From an uncultured Clostridium sp. (GTDB taxonomy: Bacteria; Bacillota; Clostridia; Lachnospirales; Lachnospiraceae): a stretch of 29,148 bases of DNA. The translations under genes were made by a program, and so were the position numbers. The number at the start of each line of letters is the position of its first letter. Position 1 is the stretch's first letter. The notes beneath the pieces are model-generated. The model searched no databases, was not told the origin of the DNA, and worked only from the letters and a program-made list of their open reading frames with translations. The stretch is from NCBI GenBank assembly GCA_900543885.1, contig UQTA01000037.1, positions 1-29,148 of the forward strand, written 5' to 3'. Shown piece by piece: positions 7,455-16,201 of this stretch.

Positions 7455-9698
7455 CTACAGTACATCATTGATGTCTGACTTTAATACATCGGCTTTTGGC
7501 CCGTAAACTGCCTGGATACCATTGTCTTTCTTTAAAAGTCCCAAAGCGCCTTCTGCTTTCCATTCAGGCAGATCTGCTACTTTATCTACATCTTTTACAG
7601 TTACACGCAGTCTGGTCATACATGCATCTACCAGCACAATGTTCTCTCTTCCGCCTAAAAGTGTGATAATACGTTCTGCCTGGGAATCCCCTTTTTCTTT
7701 TCCCTCAGATGTCTCTTTCTTCTCTTCTACTCCATCATCTGTATAATTGCCTAGACGTCCTGGTGTTGCAAAATGGAATTTTCCTATCATAAAGTAAGCT
7801 ACAACATAGCCGATCACAAAAAATGCCACTACGCAGATCACAAAGTTGATCAGATCTCCTGTCAGTCCTGCTTTTATGGACATAGGAATACGGGTGAAAA
7901 ACTCCAGGTTTCCAAAGGAATGAAGGCGCAGATGAATGATGCCTGCCATTGCAAATGCACATCCCTGAAGGACTGCATATACCAGATACAGCGGGATAGC
8001 ACAGAACATGAACATAAATTCCAAAGGCTCTGTTACACCTGTTAAAAATACTGCCAGCACAGTAGATATAAACATGGATTTATATTGTTCTTTTTTATCC
8101 GGATCTACTCTTTTATACATAGCGAGGGCAATACCAGAGATCAGTCCGGTAGCACCGATCATCTGGCCTACTTTAAAACGGGCCGGAGTAACCGTTGTAA
8201 GCAGATTGGTATAAGCTGCCATATCTCCGGCATTTTTATAATTGATCAGATCATTGGCCCATGCAAGCCACAAAGGATCCTGTCCAAATACTTTGCTTCC
8301 TGCATTTACACCAGTCATGATCTCATAAGTACCGCCAAAGGAAGTATAATTCATCGGGATCGTCAGCATATGATGCAGACCAAATGGAAGCAGCAGACGC
8401 TCTAATGTACCATAAATAAAAGGTGCCAGGATCGGTGATGTAGAAGAAGAACCTGCGATCCACAGGCCAAATGCATTGATCCCGCCCTGGATTGCCGGCC
8501 ATACAACTGCCAGCACTGCAGAAATGATCACTGACCATAAGATCACCACCAAAGGTACGAAGCGCTTTCCATTAAAGAAAGCCAGTGCATCTGGAAGTTT
8601 CCTGTAATTATAATACTTATTATAAACAATTCCGCCTACAAAACCGGATATGATACCTACAAACACACCCATATTCAAAGCCGGAGCTCCTAAAACAGAG
8701 GTGAAATAACCATTTACAAGGATTTCCTTTCCAAACAGAGTGTGAGTCACTGCAGCCGGATCAGAAAGCATATCTGCTGTAACACCAAAAACAGAACCTG
8801 TGATCACGTTGATCAGTATAAATGCGATCACAGCTGCAAAAGCACCGCCTGCACGTTCCTTCGCCCAGGAACCGCCGATAGCCACTGCAAACAGGATATG
8901 CAGGTTATTGATGATCGCCCAGCCAATGCTCTCCATGGTGCTTCCCACAGTGAAGATCATACTCATATCCGCACCGGCCATCTGTACGATCTTTCCAAGG
9001 CTGATCATAAGGCCTGCTGCCGGGATAACTGCGATCACTGCCATCAGTACTTTTCCCAGTTTTTGTAAAAAGTCAAAATTAATGGACATCTTTTTGCGGT
9101 TTTCCTTCGGTGTATCCACCTTAGCCACATCCGCTTCTGCTTCTTTTGATTTTGTTTCTTTCTCTGCTTTTGCTGCTGTGCCTTCTCCATCTTTGGAGAA
9201 ACTTTCTTCTGCATCAGCCTCTTCTTCCACTGTTAAAAGAACACTTTTTCCGGCCTGCGCCATCTCTCCCCCGTCTTTTATCAGTTTCTTTCCTTCCATT
9301 CCGCCGCAGATCAGCACCGGTGTGACAGGGCTGATATTTTTCTCTGCCAGAAATCCAAGATCCACTTCTGCCAGCTTATCTCCCGCTTTCACCTGATCAC
9401 CTGGTTTTACATATACGTTAAAACACTCCCCTTTTAACGAAACTGTTTCAAGACCCACATGGATCAGGATCTCTAATCCGTCCTCTGTTTTCAGGCCATA
9501 TGCATGACCTGTATCTGCCACAGATACTACCTGTCCATCCACCGGACTTACAATCCTACCCTCCGATGGAAAAACCGCAACACCATCTCCAATAATCTTC
9601 TGTGAAAATACAGGATCCGGCACATCTTCAAGCGGCATGACCTTACCTGTGAGGGGTGATAAGATCAACAGTTTCTTGCTCTTTTTGTCTTCACTCAT
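7455..9698 (-). CDS. PTS glucose/maltose-type transporter, IIA-IIC-IIB fusion
   Basis: A 747-residue phosphotransferase permease that imports and phosphorylates a glucose-family sugar. The N-terminal EIIA-Glc domain (about 1-155) has the active His80 in ILIHVG and His65 nearby. A charged Lys/Glu/Ala linker (about 160-203) leads to the multi-spanning EIIC domain (about 210-640). The C-terminal EIIB domain has Cys693 in LVDACMTRLRV. The domain order A-C-B differs from the common C-B-A order of PtsG. A GGGAGG site lies ten bases before the ATG. It is the first gene of the operon with the EEP hydrolase and malQ and is divergent from a LacI regulator. The malQ linkage suggests maltose or glucose as substrate, but this is inferred. 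Confidence 0.93.
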   Translation of the reverse strand: MSEDKKSKKLLILSPLTGKVMPLEDVPDPVFSQKIIGDGVAVFPSEGRIVSPVDGQVVSVADTGHAYGLKTEDGLEILIHVGLETVSLKGECFNVYVKPGDQVKAGDKLAEVDLGFLAEKNISPVTPVLICGGMEGKKLIKDGGEMAQAGKSVLLTVEEEADAEESFSKDGEGTAAKAEKETKSKEAEADVAKVDTPKENRKKMSINFDFLQKLGKVLMAVIAVIPAAGLMISLGKIVQMAGADMSMIFTVGSTMESIGWAIINNLHILFAVAIGGSWAKERAGGAFAAVIAFILINVITGSVFGVTADMLSDPAAVTHTLFGKEILVNGYFTSVLGAPALNMGVFVGIISGFVGGIVYNKYYNYRKLPDALAFFNGKRFVPLVVILWSVIISAVLAVVWPAIQGGINAFGLWIAGSSSTSPILAPFIYGTLERLLLPFGLHHMLTIPMNYTSFGGTYEIMTGVNAGSKVFGQDPLWLAWANDLINYKNAGDMAAYTNLLTTVTPARFKVGQMIGATGLISGIALAMYKRVDPDKKEQYKSMFISTVLAVFLTGVTEPLEFMFMFCAIPLYLVYAVLQGCAFAMAGIIHLRLHSFGNLEFFTRIPMSIKAGLTGDLINFVICVVAFFVIGYVVAYFMIGKFHFATPGRLGNYTDDGVEEKKETSEGKEKGDSQAERIITLLGGRENIVLVDACMTRLRVTVKDVDKVADLPEWKAEGALGLLKKDNGIQAVYGPKADVLKSDINDVL

Positions 9699-9740
9699 AA
9701 ATCGCAGCCTCCCTTTTACTCGTTACTAGCTATTAGCATG

Positions 9741-9774
9741 AAATACTTCCGGATTTTTTTGCCTGGAAGTATTT
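9741..9774. repeat. 10-bp inverted repeat in the PTS 5' leader
   Basis: AAATACTTCC (9741-9750) and GGAAGTATTT (9765-9774) are perfect inverted repeats with a T-rich 14-base spacer. They lie 43-76 bp upstream of the PTS start and just downstream of the predicted -10, so a transcript would begin with this hairpin. No T run follows on either strand. It may be a regulator operator or an antiterminator-type RNA stem; I cannot distinguish these. Confidence 0.6.
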
Positions 9775-9794
9775 GCAAAAACGGTCTGCTTTTG

Positions 9795-9823
9795 CTTATA
9801 CCCTTGATTTATGTTTCTTGCAA
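9795..9823 (-). promoter_or_regulatory. Predicted promoter of the PTS-EEP-malQ operon
   Basis: Read on the minus strand, TTGCAA (9818-9823) and TATAAG (9795-9800) are separated by 17 bases. This places the start of transcription about 90 bp before the PTS ATG. Confidence 0.55.
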
Positions 9824-9829
9824 TTTTGC

Positions 9830-9841
9830 GCAACCGTTTGC
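9830..9841. promoter_or_regulatory. LacI/MalR-type operator
   Basis: GCAACCGTTTGC is one base from the perfect dyad GCAAACGTTTGC recognised by MalR-like LacI-family proteins. It sits immediately upstream of the PTS -35 element and is the best candidate binding site for the divergent LacI regulator. It deviates from a strict CcpA cre site at several positions. Confidence 0.55.
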
Positions 9842-9934
9842 ACTAAATATAGTCTGATTGAACCAGATTTGCAAGAGTGTTTTTCCTTGATTTTACATTT
9901 TCTATTTTTTGCACAATTAAGCCTTGTCTATTTT

Positions 9935-10074
9935 ATGCAATTTCACAACATGTTCTCGTTTCAGCCTTAAGGTACACCTTCTTTCTGCTGCCAGTATCCC
10001 AGATTCTTCCCTGTCCGTTCTTTTGCTGTCGTTTATGCAATTCTCTGCGCAAATCTATGCAATTTAATGCAAAC
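9935..10074. promoter_or_regulatory. Cluster of ATGCAA half-sites upstream of the lacI gene
   Basis: The motif ATGCAA(T/A) occurs at 9935, 10035, 10057 and 10067, and GCGCAA occurs near 10046. Together with the dyad at 9830-9841 they fill the 459-bp divergent intergenic region, which otherwise shows no gene. The pattern suggests several weak operator half-sites, but no complete second dyad is evident. Confidence 0.35.
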
Positions 10075-10078
10075 ATTA

Positions 10079-10107
10079 TTGACAATTCCATTCATCTATT
10101 TTAAGAT
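10079..10107 (+). promoter_or_regulatory. Promoter of the LacI-family regulator
   Basis: TTGACA (10079-10084) and TAAGAT (10102-10107) have 17-bp spacing. The ATG is 51 bp downstream of the -10 and is preceded by GGAGG at 10145-10149. Confidence 0.7.
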
Positions 10108-10157
10108 AGGTATAACATATTTATTATTTACATGACGTATTTTCGGAGGTTTAACAT

Positions 10158-11183
10158 ATGGCAGTTACTATAAAAGATGTGGCATCCCTGGCTGGTGTAT
10201 CTCCTTCCACTGTATCCAGAACCTGCAAAAATAATCCATCCATCAGTGAAGAAACAAAAGAAAAAGTGCGCCGTGCCATGGCGCAATTAGGATATGAGCC
10301 AAATTTCCAGGCCCGCAATCTTGCATCCCAGAATTCCCGGACGATCGGGATCATTCTGCCTATTTCCGAAAAAGAAGTTTATGAAAATCCCTTTTATCTG
10401 GAAGCCATCCGTGGGATCAGTCAGTTGTGCAATAAAAGACAGTACATTAATACTGTGATCACCGGCGAAAGTGAAGAAGAGATCCTTCAGGTGATCAAGA
10501 CCATGGCCCGCAGCGGACAGGTAGATGGTTTTATTGTGCTCTATTCCCGTCAGAACGACCCCATCGCTGATTTTCTCTACAATGAAGGCTTTCTCTATGT
10601 ACTGGTAGGAAAAGCATATGCCCATGCAAACCAGACCATTTACATTGATAATGACAATCTTTTGGCCGCTCAGGAAGCTACCGAATATCTGTATCAGATG
10701 GGACACAGAAAAATCGGCTACATTGGAAGCGATACTTCCATGATCTTCTCGGCAGACCGAAAAAGCGGCTACCAGACTGCGCTTTTAAACCACGGTATCC
10801 TTCCAAGAGCTGACTACTGTGCAGAAGTGATCACTGCATCAGAAAAAGACAGCGCACCTTTACGCTGTCTTCTCTCCTTAAAAGACCGTCCTACTGCTGT
10901 AGTGGTCAGTGATGATATTTTAGCTGTAACGTTAGAACGTGTCTGTCTGGAAATGGGGCTTTCCATTCCCGGTGACCTTTCTATTATCTCCTTTAACAAC
11001 TCACTATTTGCAAGGCTGACTTCTCCCCAGCTTACTTCTGTGGATATCAATTCTTTCCAACTGGGTGCCGAAGCCGCCTCCCAGATGATCAACCATATTG
11101 AAGATCCGGACCTTCCTGCAACAAAGATCCTGGTTCCTCATCATATGGTGGAACGGGACAGCTGCTGTCCGCCTGAAAGTTAG
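10158..11183 (+). CDS. LacI-family transcriptional regulator (MalR-like)
   Basis: The 341-residue protein begins with a LacI helix-turn-helix, TIKDVASLAGVSPSTVSR, at about residues 4-21. A hinge helix region (RNLASQNSRTIG) and a periplasmic-binding-protein-like effector domain (about 60-335) follow. It is divergent from the PTS-malQ operon, and MalR-type dyads lie between them, so it probably represses or modulates that operon in response to maltose or a related sugar. The start has GGAGG eight bases upstream and a consensus promoter. Its TAG stop is part of a TTAG that borders the palindromic element at 11184-11346. The specific inducer is not visible. Confidence 0.93.
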   Translation: MAVTIKDVASLAGVSPSTVSRTCKNNPSISEETKEKVRRAMAQLGYEPNFQARNLASQNSRTIGIILPISEKEVYENPFYLEAIRGISQLCNKRQYINTVITGESEEEILQVIKTMARSGQVDGFIVLYSRQNDPIADFLYNEGFLYVLVGKAYAHANQTIYIDNDNLLAAQEATEYLYQMGHRKIGYIGSDTSMIFSADRKSGYQTALLNHGILPRADYCAEVITASEKDSAPLRCLLSLKDRPTAVVVSDDILAVTLERVCLEMGLSIPGDLSIISFNNSLFARLTSPQLTSVDINSFQLGAEAASQMINHIEDPDLPATKILVPHHMVERDSCCPPES

Positions 11184-11346
11184 ATGTTCTCTCGGAATCT
11201 TTCTGTACCTGATTTTGTGAGATGATTTTTTGTCAGTTGTGCCCAAATTTCTGAGGCGTACGCGGTGCGTACGTTGATGAAATTCGGGTGCGGCTGGCGG
11301 AAAATCAGCCACAAAGGCAGGTGCATGAAAGACTCCGAGAGAACAT
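11184..11346. mobile_element. 163-bp long palindrome, MITE-like, also a likely bidirectional terminator
   Basis: The two 80-base arms (11184-11263 and 11267-11346) are near-complete reverse complements around a GGT centre at 11264-11266. The outer 13 bp (ATGTTCTCTCGGA) and inner 7 bp (CGTACGC) match perfectly; internal differences are mostly C/T or A/G changes. TTAG occurs on both sides (11180-11183 and 11347-11350), as expected for a 4-bp target duplication. It encodes nothing and lies between convergent genes, where its transcript would form one long hairpin. Confidence 0.7.
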
Positions 11347-11366
11347 TTAGATGGACTCACAATAAG

Positions 11367-12194
11367 CTATATCGTATGGGGATTCTTTACCAGAGAATAA
11401 ATGTCCGTTCTTCTCTGTTTGATCAGCGGAAGCTGCTCCCTTATTTCATCCACACGCTTTAAATCTATCTCCTGGATCAACATTCCTTCTTTTTCATCCA
11501 TTTCCCCGATCACTTCTCCCCATGGGGAAGTGATAATGGAATTTCCATAGGAAATATAGCCTTCCGCCTGTCTTGCCTGGGAACAGCCCACCATAAACAC
11601 CTGATTATCCAGCGCTCTTGCCCGGAACGTGAGTTCCCAGTGTGCCGGACCGGTAGTCATATTAAACGCAGCCGGCACAAAGATTATTTTCGCTCCTTCT
11701 AACGCAGTCAGCCTTGCAAATTCCGGAAAGCGGATATCGTAACAGATTTCCAGTCCGAAACGGCCAAATTCTGTATCAAATACAGAAATACTGTTTCCAG
11801 CTGTTAAAGTATCTGATTCTTTAAAACACTGTCCGCCCTTAACTGCAATATCAAATAAATGGACCTTTCTATGTTTTCCTATCTGCCTGCCATTACGGTC
11901 AAATACATAGCAGGTGTTGTATACATGTCCCTGTTCGTCTTTTTCCGGCATACTTCCGCCAACTAAATAGATTTTATTTTCTGCCGCGTACTCCGATAAT
12001 CTCTGCCAGCATTCTCCGCCTTCAAATTCCGCATAAACAGGAAAATTATCCGTCTGATATGGACAGTTGAACATTTCCGGCAAAACTGCAATATCTGCGT
12101 TTTCATCAGCTGCTTTTTTTATATATTTTCGGGCAATCGCCAGGCTATCTTCTTTTTTAGGCTGTGCCCCCATTTGGATCAGCGCGATCTTCAT
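11367..12194 (-). CDS. Nitrilase-superfamily amidohydrolase, omega-amidase-like
   Basis: Members of this carbon-nitrogen hydrolase family hydrolyse amides with a Glu-Lys-Cys triad. Numbered from the upstream Met at 12212, the triad is visible as Glu46 (VLPEMF), Lys116 (HRKVHLF) and Cys157 (EICYDIRFPE). The sequence is closest in feel to Nit2/omega-amidases, which hydrolyse 2-oxoglutaramate and 2-oxosuccinamate to oxo acids plus ammonia; that specificity is inferred. I choose the start at 12194 (MKIALIQMG) because GGGAG lies about eight bases upstream; the 12212 start would overlap this site. The length is 275 residues. It is the last gene of the transporter/amidohydrolase operon, 45 bases after the PLP enzyme. 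Confidence 0.85.
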   Translation of the reverse strand: MKIALIQMGAQPKKEDSLAIARKYIKKAADENADIAVLPEMFNCPYQTDNFPVYAEFEGGECWQRLSEYAAENKIYLVGGSMPEKDEQGHVYNTCYVFDRNGRQIGKHRKVHLFDIAVKGGQCFKESDTLTAGNSISVFDTEFGRFGLEICYDIRFPEFARLTALEGAKIIFVPAAFNMTTGPAHWELTFRARALDNQVFMVGCSQARQAEGYISYGNSIITSPWGEVIGEMDEKEGMLIQEIDLKRVDEIREQLPLIKQRRTDIYSLVKNPHTI

Positions 12195-12239
12195 TTTCTT
12201 TTCTCCCGTCATTTTCCTGCGAATTTCGCATTTTCAATA

Positions 12240-13346
12240 TCACTGAAGTTTTCCTCTGCAAAGGATCGGATATTCTCCCACTACTTCGCCGCCTTTGATC
12301 AGATATGCTTTGTCATACAGATTGTTGGCCGGGCAGATATGTACCGGAACGATCCGTACCGTGTCACCGATCTTTACCGTGTCATGGAACTTCTTATTAT
12401 AAATAATAGCATGTTCATCATAAACGTCAAATATATGAACATCCGGATATTCCAGGATGGTTCCCTTTCCAGGAGTTTGGGTAATTCCAACGGTTCTTTC
12501 CTGGGCAGTCAGTCCCTTTGCCCCTACATCCAGGATCACCCTCTCATCTGTAGGTTTGCTCATCACAGTTGCCAGAATAGTGGCCGCACAGTCTCTCAGA
12601 TTTCCCAGCACATTTGCCATAGACGCGTCCATAAGGATATCAGTTCCAGGCCTGCACCCTGTAATTCCAGGAAGAAGTTCAAAATGATACAAAAGGCTTG
12701 GAGTACTTCCTATACTGACACGTTTGCACTCCATTCCCCTAGCCTTTGCCAGTTGTGCAAAATGAAGGGTACGTTTCTGGCTGACGATAAACTTTTCTCT
12801 GCAGTCTTCCATATTTTCTGCATAGTAGCAATGTCCTTCATGAGAGAAAACTCCCAGAAAGTCTACATTTTCTGCCTTCTGGATGCTGTCAAGAAGCTCC
12901 ATAAAACGGCTTTCTTCAATAATACCGGATCTGTTTTCGCCTACTTCGATCTCCACAACGACCTGTGCATGTTTCCCGCTTCCTGCAAAAACGCGGTCTG
13001 CCGCCTCTACATGTTCCGGACAGTCTACGCCAAAGGAAATCTGTTTTGTTTCCATTAATTTTAAGATCCGCTTTAATTTCATGTCACCTACAGGTTCATT
13101 GGCAATAAAAATATCATCCAAGCCATTTTCTGCCATAACCTCTGCTTCTCCAATTTTCGCAACTGTAATGCCTTTACAGCCTGCGTCCCTTTGAAGTTTG
13201 GCCAGATAAGGTGCCTTATGTGTCTTTGTGTGAGGCCGCAAAGCCACTCCCTGGACATCTGCATATTTCTGCATTTTTCCAATATTAGCCATCATAATAT
13301 CCTGGTCAATCAATAAAGATGGCGTATCTAATTCTGTGTATTTCAT
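12240..13346 (-). CDS. Fold-III PLP enzyme, D-threonine aldolase/D-serine dehydratase family
   Basis: The 368-residue protein opens ELDTPSLLID and has RPHTKTHK at 37-44, the PLP-lysine signature of the alanine-racemase-fold DTA/DSD family. The C-terminal domain has VHICPANN with His336 and Cys338, the zinc pair used by D-serine dehydratases and 3-hydroxyaspartate dehydratases. Likely reactions are deamination or aldol cleavage of a D-amino acid or 3-hydroxy amino acid, in the cytoplasm. A GGGAG site precedes the ATG. It lies 20 bases after the M20 amidohydrolase gene. The aspartate-related genes upstream suggest D-aspartate or hydroxyaspartate-type substrates, but D-serine and D-threonine are equally possible on sequence. 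Confidence 0.85.
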   Translation of the reverse strand: MKYTELDTPSLLIDQDIMMANIGKMQKYADVQGVALRPHTKTHKAPYLAKLQRDAGCKGITVAKIGEAEVMAENGLDDIFIANEPVGDMKLKRILKLMETKQISFGVDCPEHVEAADRVFAGSGKHAQVVVEIEVGENRSGIIEESRFMELLDSIQKAENVDFLGVFSHEGHCYYAENMEDCREKFIVSQKRTLHFAQLAKARGMECKRVSIGSTPSLLYHFELLPGITGCRPGTDILMDASMANVLGNLRDCAATILATVMSKPTDERVILDVGAKGLTAQERTVGITQTPGKGTILEYPDVHIFDVYDEHAIIYNKKFHDTVKIGDTVRIVPVHICPANNLYDKAYLIKGGEVVGEYPILCRGKLQ

Positions 13347-13366
13347 AAAAATCTCCCTGCCAAATT

Positions 13367-14707
13367 TTATTCTATATTTTCCGTCCCATAACAGATGGTT
13401 TTTTCCATGGAATCCATCATTTCCAGGTACTGCTCCTTTGTCAGATCCGGTTTATACTCCTTTAAAATGTTTTCTGCTTCCTGTGCTTGATCCCACAACA
13501 GATCGATCAGCATGCAGCAGAATATCTTTATGGGGGTAATATACGCGTCTTCCTTATCTATAATACAATATTCCTTGGAATGCAAGCCACCTTTAATACC
13601 GCTTGATAAGCTGTGCAGTACTGGCATCAACAAAGAAACATCACCCATATCTGTAGAAGCCGTTGTGTCAAGATAGGGAAGAATTTCTTTTTCCTTGTAA
13701 AACAAACGTGCATTTTCTGTATAAGCATCTGCCAAACCTTTGTTGTATTTTAAAGGCATCTGTCCCGGTGTATCTTCCACAACCGCTGATCCTCCAATGG
13801 CAATGGCAGCCCCTTTAATCGATCTGTTTACCTTTTCATTTGCATCCTGCAAAGCTTTTATATTTCTGGCCCGGACGGTTAATTCCATTTCTACATCATC
13901 TGGTACAGAATTTACTACTTCTCCGCCTTTTGTGATGATGCCATGGATCCGCACCTTATCATCATCATGGAACGTTTCTCTCTGAAAATGCATTCCCGTC
14001 ATAGCAAGGTTGGCCATGTTAAGAGCATTAATGCCATCCCAAGGAGCACCCCCTGCATGTGCCTGTTTTCCGATAAATCTGACCTGTTTTCCAATGAATC
14101 CGTTCCAGGCACTGGCAGGAGAACATTTATACCCCTGTTCACTGATAGGATAATTGTGAGCCATAACTGCCATATCTACATCATCAAAGGCGCCTTTTCG
14201 AATGGCTTCTGCTTTTCCTGAAAAATATTGAATCTTTCCTTCTTTTTTCAGGCGGGAACGATAGTCCAACTCTATATATTCCTCAGCAGAAACTGCCATA
14301 AACTCTATATTGCCGCCCAGCTGGTCCAATACGCCGCACCGGGTCATAGCTGCCGCCACTCCATACATTACACTGACCTGTATATTATGTCCGCAGGCAT
14401 GCATATATCCATTTTCCGGATTGCAATCTGGATGAGCCATACAGATCAGACTATCCAGTTCTCCAAGCACTGCGATGGTTGGTCCATTCTTCTTTTTTTC
14501 GGAAACTGCTTTGCAGCCGGTATAGGCAATATTCCGTTCAACTTTAAGCCCTAATTTTTCTAATTTATCTGCAACCAGTTCCGTTGTATGAAATTCTCGA
14601 TATCCCGTTTCAGGATGTTTGTATATCTCTTCTCCCATCGCCAGGATTTCTTCTCTAAGCTGGTCTGCCGCCTTGATCACGGCTGCTTTCCACTCTTCTT
14701 TTTCCAT
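13367..14707 (-). CDS. M20-family amidohydrolase (AbgB/aminoacylase-like)
   Basis: A 446-residue zinc metallohydrolase of the M20D/AbgB type, which removes acyl or aminoacyl groups from amino acid derivatives. Visible metal-site residues are H103 and C105 with H107 in HACGHN, Glu142-Glu143 in SAEEY, and His184 in MAHNYP. The GG-Ax(P/A)W region after residue 215 marks the lid/dimerisation domain. No signal peptide is present, so the substrate must be imported. It follows the two membrane-protein genes in the same operon and precedes the PLP enzyme. It probably releases the free amino acid used by those enzymes. Confidence 0.88.
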   Translation of the reverse strand: MEKEEWKAAVIKAADQLREEILAMGEEIYKHPETGYREFHTTELVADKLEKLGLKVERNIAYTGCKAVSEKKKNGPTIAVLGELDSLICMAHPDCNPENGYMHACGHNIQVSVMYGVAAAMTRCGVLDQLGGNIEFMAVSAEEYIELDYRSRLKKEGKIQYFSGKAEAIRKGAFDDVDMAVMAHNYPISEQGYKCSPASAWNGFIGKQVRFIGKQAHAGGAPWDGINALNMANLAMTGMHFQRETFHDDDKVRIHGIITKGGEVVNSVPDDVEMELTVRARNIKALQDANEKVNRSIKGAAIAIGGSAVVEDTPGQMPLKYNKGLADAYTENARLFYKEKEILPYLDTTASTDMGDVSLLMPVLHSLSSGIKGGLHSKEYCIIDKEDAYITPIKIFCCMLIDLLWDQAQEAENILKEYKPDLTKEQYLEMMDSMEKTICYGTENIE

Positions 14708-14737
14708 TCTCTCTATACCTCACTTGTCAGATTATTC

Positions 14738-15205
14738 CTAGATTAAGCCTTTCATCTTCAAAATAACTTCTGCAATCAGCGCTGATCCAAAGAAAGTTCC
14801 GCAGAATACAAAAATACTGACCAGAACGATCTTCCAGCTTAAACGTTTTACATCTGCCAGCCTTGTTCCAATGGAAACACCTGCGACAACCAGGATCACG
14901 GTTCCGATCTGCCCGGTAGAAACATTTCCCGTATATTTTAATACCAACTCACTTAAAGGGCACCAGGGAGTTGTAAGCACCAGACTGATAAGGGATGCCC
15001 AGGCAAAAGGCGGTATTTTCTTTAAGGCTTTTACTTCACCGATCAAAAGTGCTGCCAGACAGACAACTGTAACCATAAGCAATCCTATAACCGTACTTCC
15101 AAGATCAATATCGCCTTTCTTATTTACAAGCTGGGTCGTTAGAACTGCCAGACAGCAAAGCAGCAAAATTTTAAAATAATTTACAAATCTCTGAGCCATA
15201 TTCAT
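14738..15205 (-). CDS. Small integral membrane protein, partner of the DUF3100-like protein
   Basis: The protein has about 155 residues and four or five hydrophobic segments (roughly 10-28, 35-57, 65-85, 98-118 and 125-150), with SIGTRLADVKRLSW between the last two. I do not recognise a characterised family. The start at 15205 (MNMAQRF) is preferred because AGGAGG lies about six bases upstream; the Met at 15211 is only one base from it. It is the second gene after the 282-residue membrane protein and precedes the M20 hydrolase. The pair may form one transporter from two unequal subunits, supplying the hydrolase substrate. That function is inferred from context alone. Confidence 0.7.
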   Translation of the reverse strand: MNMAQRFVNYFKILLLCCLAVLTTQLVNKKGDIDLGSTVIGLLMVTVVCLAALLIGEVKALKKIPPFAWASLISLVLTTPWCPLSELVLKYTGNVSTGQIGTVILVVAGVSIGTRLADVKRLSWKIVLVSIFVFCGTFFGSALIAEVILKMKGLI

Positions 15206-15249
15206 AACCATTCCTCCTGTATCCGTTTTTCTTATGCTTTTTCTATTTT

Positions 15250-16098
15250 TTATTTTTTCTTATTTTTGCACAACCTGTTATAAATGAAATTAGCCATTGG
15301 AATCGCAATAAATAATTCCACATACATTCCATCTACATTAGAAAAAATATTCGATGTCGCAGCATAAGCAAGGATCTGGTCAGACATAGCCGGAACCGTT
15401 TCCGCCAATGCAGTAGATGCTGCTGTCATCATAGAACCAGAACCAATACCGCAGGCCATAGCCAGAGCATATGGATGAATCCCTGTTAATACACCAAGGG
15501 AACCAAGAAGGCCAAAGAAAATCGTTCCAAACAGATTACCTACCATATAAGTTCCCATTGTTCCCATTGCTTCTTGTGAATCAGGACCGTAAATATTATT
15601 GATCAGACCCAGAGTAGGTTCACGGCAGATACTTACAGTAGCTCCCACAGCCTCTCTTTTCATTCCTAAAGCGATGGCAATAGGCAGTCCAAGGATCATC
15701 GTTCCCAGATTACCAAATTCCTGCAATATCAGGGCCGGGCCAGCTTCAATCAGACTTTTCACATTAGGACCAGCTGCTGTTCCCAGCTTTACTCCCAGGA
15801 TAAGAAGAGAAAAGCCCATTGCCTGCTTTGCCAGCTCTACTTCTTCTTCCCCACAAATACTTTTTAATGCCTCAATCTTTCTTCCCAACGCGTCAGGCGT
15901 AATAAGTACAACCAATACCATTGCCCACACCATTGGCATAATGATCAGATTCCCTGGTCCAATGGGTATCTTTAAGGTTCCGATCAGTTCCCCCACAGCA
16001 CTGAAAACAATAAGAATCATACAGAATTTCACAAAGATCGGCCAACGTCCCTTAGTTTCAAGAATTTCATCCTGCGTAAGCTTTTTATCCATATCCAT
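15250..16098 (-). CDS. Multi-spanning membrane protein, DUF3100-like, probable transporter subunit
   Basis: The 282-residue protein has about seven or eight hydrophobic segments after a 20-residue polar N-terminus. It carries glycine-rich stretches (GLPIAIALGMKREAVGATVS, GIGSGSMMTAASTALAETVP) that look like re-entrant or helix-breaking regions. I associate it with DUF3100, an uncharacterised bacterial membrane family, from memory of the sequence type; a profile search is needed. AGGAGG lies five bases before the ATG. It is the first gene of a five-gene run (membrane pair, M20, PLP enzyme, nitrilase). A predicted dyad regulatory site lies upstream of it. The layout fits an importer for an acylated or D-amino-acid-like substrate. 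Confidence 0.65.
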   Translation of the reverse strand: MDMDKKLTQDEILETKGRWPIFVKFCMILIVFSAVGELIGTLKIPIGPGNLIIMPMVWAMVLVVLITPDALGRKIEALKSICGEEEVELAKQAMGFSLLILGVKLGTAAGPNVKSLIEAGPALILQEFGNLGTMILGLPIAIALGMKREAVGATVSICREPTLGLINNIYGPDSQEAMGTMGTYMVGNLFGTIFFGLLGSLGVLTGIHPYALAMACGIGSGSMMTAASTALAETVPAMSDQILAYAATSNIFSNVDGMYVELFIAIPMANFIYNRLCKNKKK

Positions 16099-16121
16099 GA
16101 TACCTCCTGTGTCATATTACG

Positions 16122-16155
16122 AATATAATCGTTGTTTCATTGACCGGCCTGTCAA
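16122..16155 (-). promoter_or_regulatory. Weak promoter and regulator dyad of the membrane-protein operon
   Basis: A dyad TTGACCGGCCTGTCAA spans 16140-16155 (5-bp half-sites TTGAC/GTCAA). The minus-strand TATATT (16122-16127) is a plausible -10, but no -35 is well placed for it. A dyad in the -35 area with a poor core promoter is typical of activator-dependent control. The upstream LysR-GNAT protein is the obvious candidate. Confidence 0.4.
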
Positions 16156-16201
16156 ATTTGTATCTTTATTTTAACTCTTATGATATTCCATGAAAATTAT
16201 C

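Noticed and set aside
12174..13058. 294-codon open frame on the plus strand opposite the PLP enzyme gene
   Set aside because: It is antisense to a clear fold-III PLP gene, is rich in Cys/His/Ser as expected of a shadow frame, and has no ribosome-binding site or family motif.
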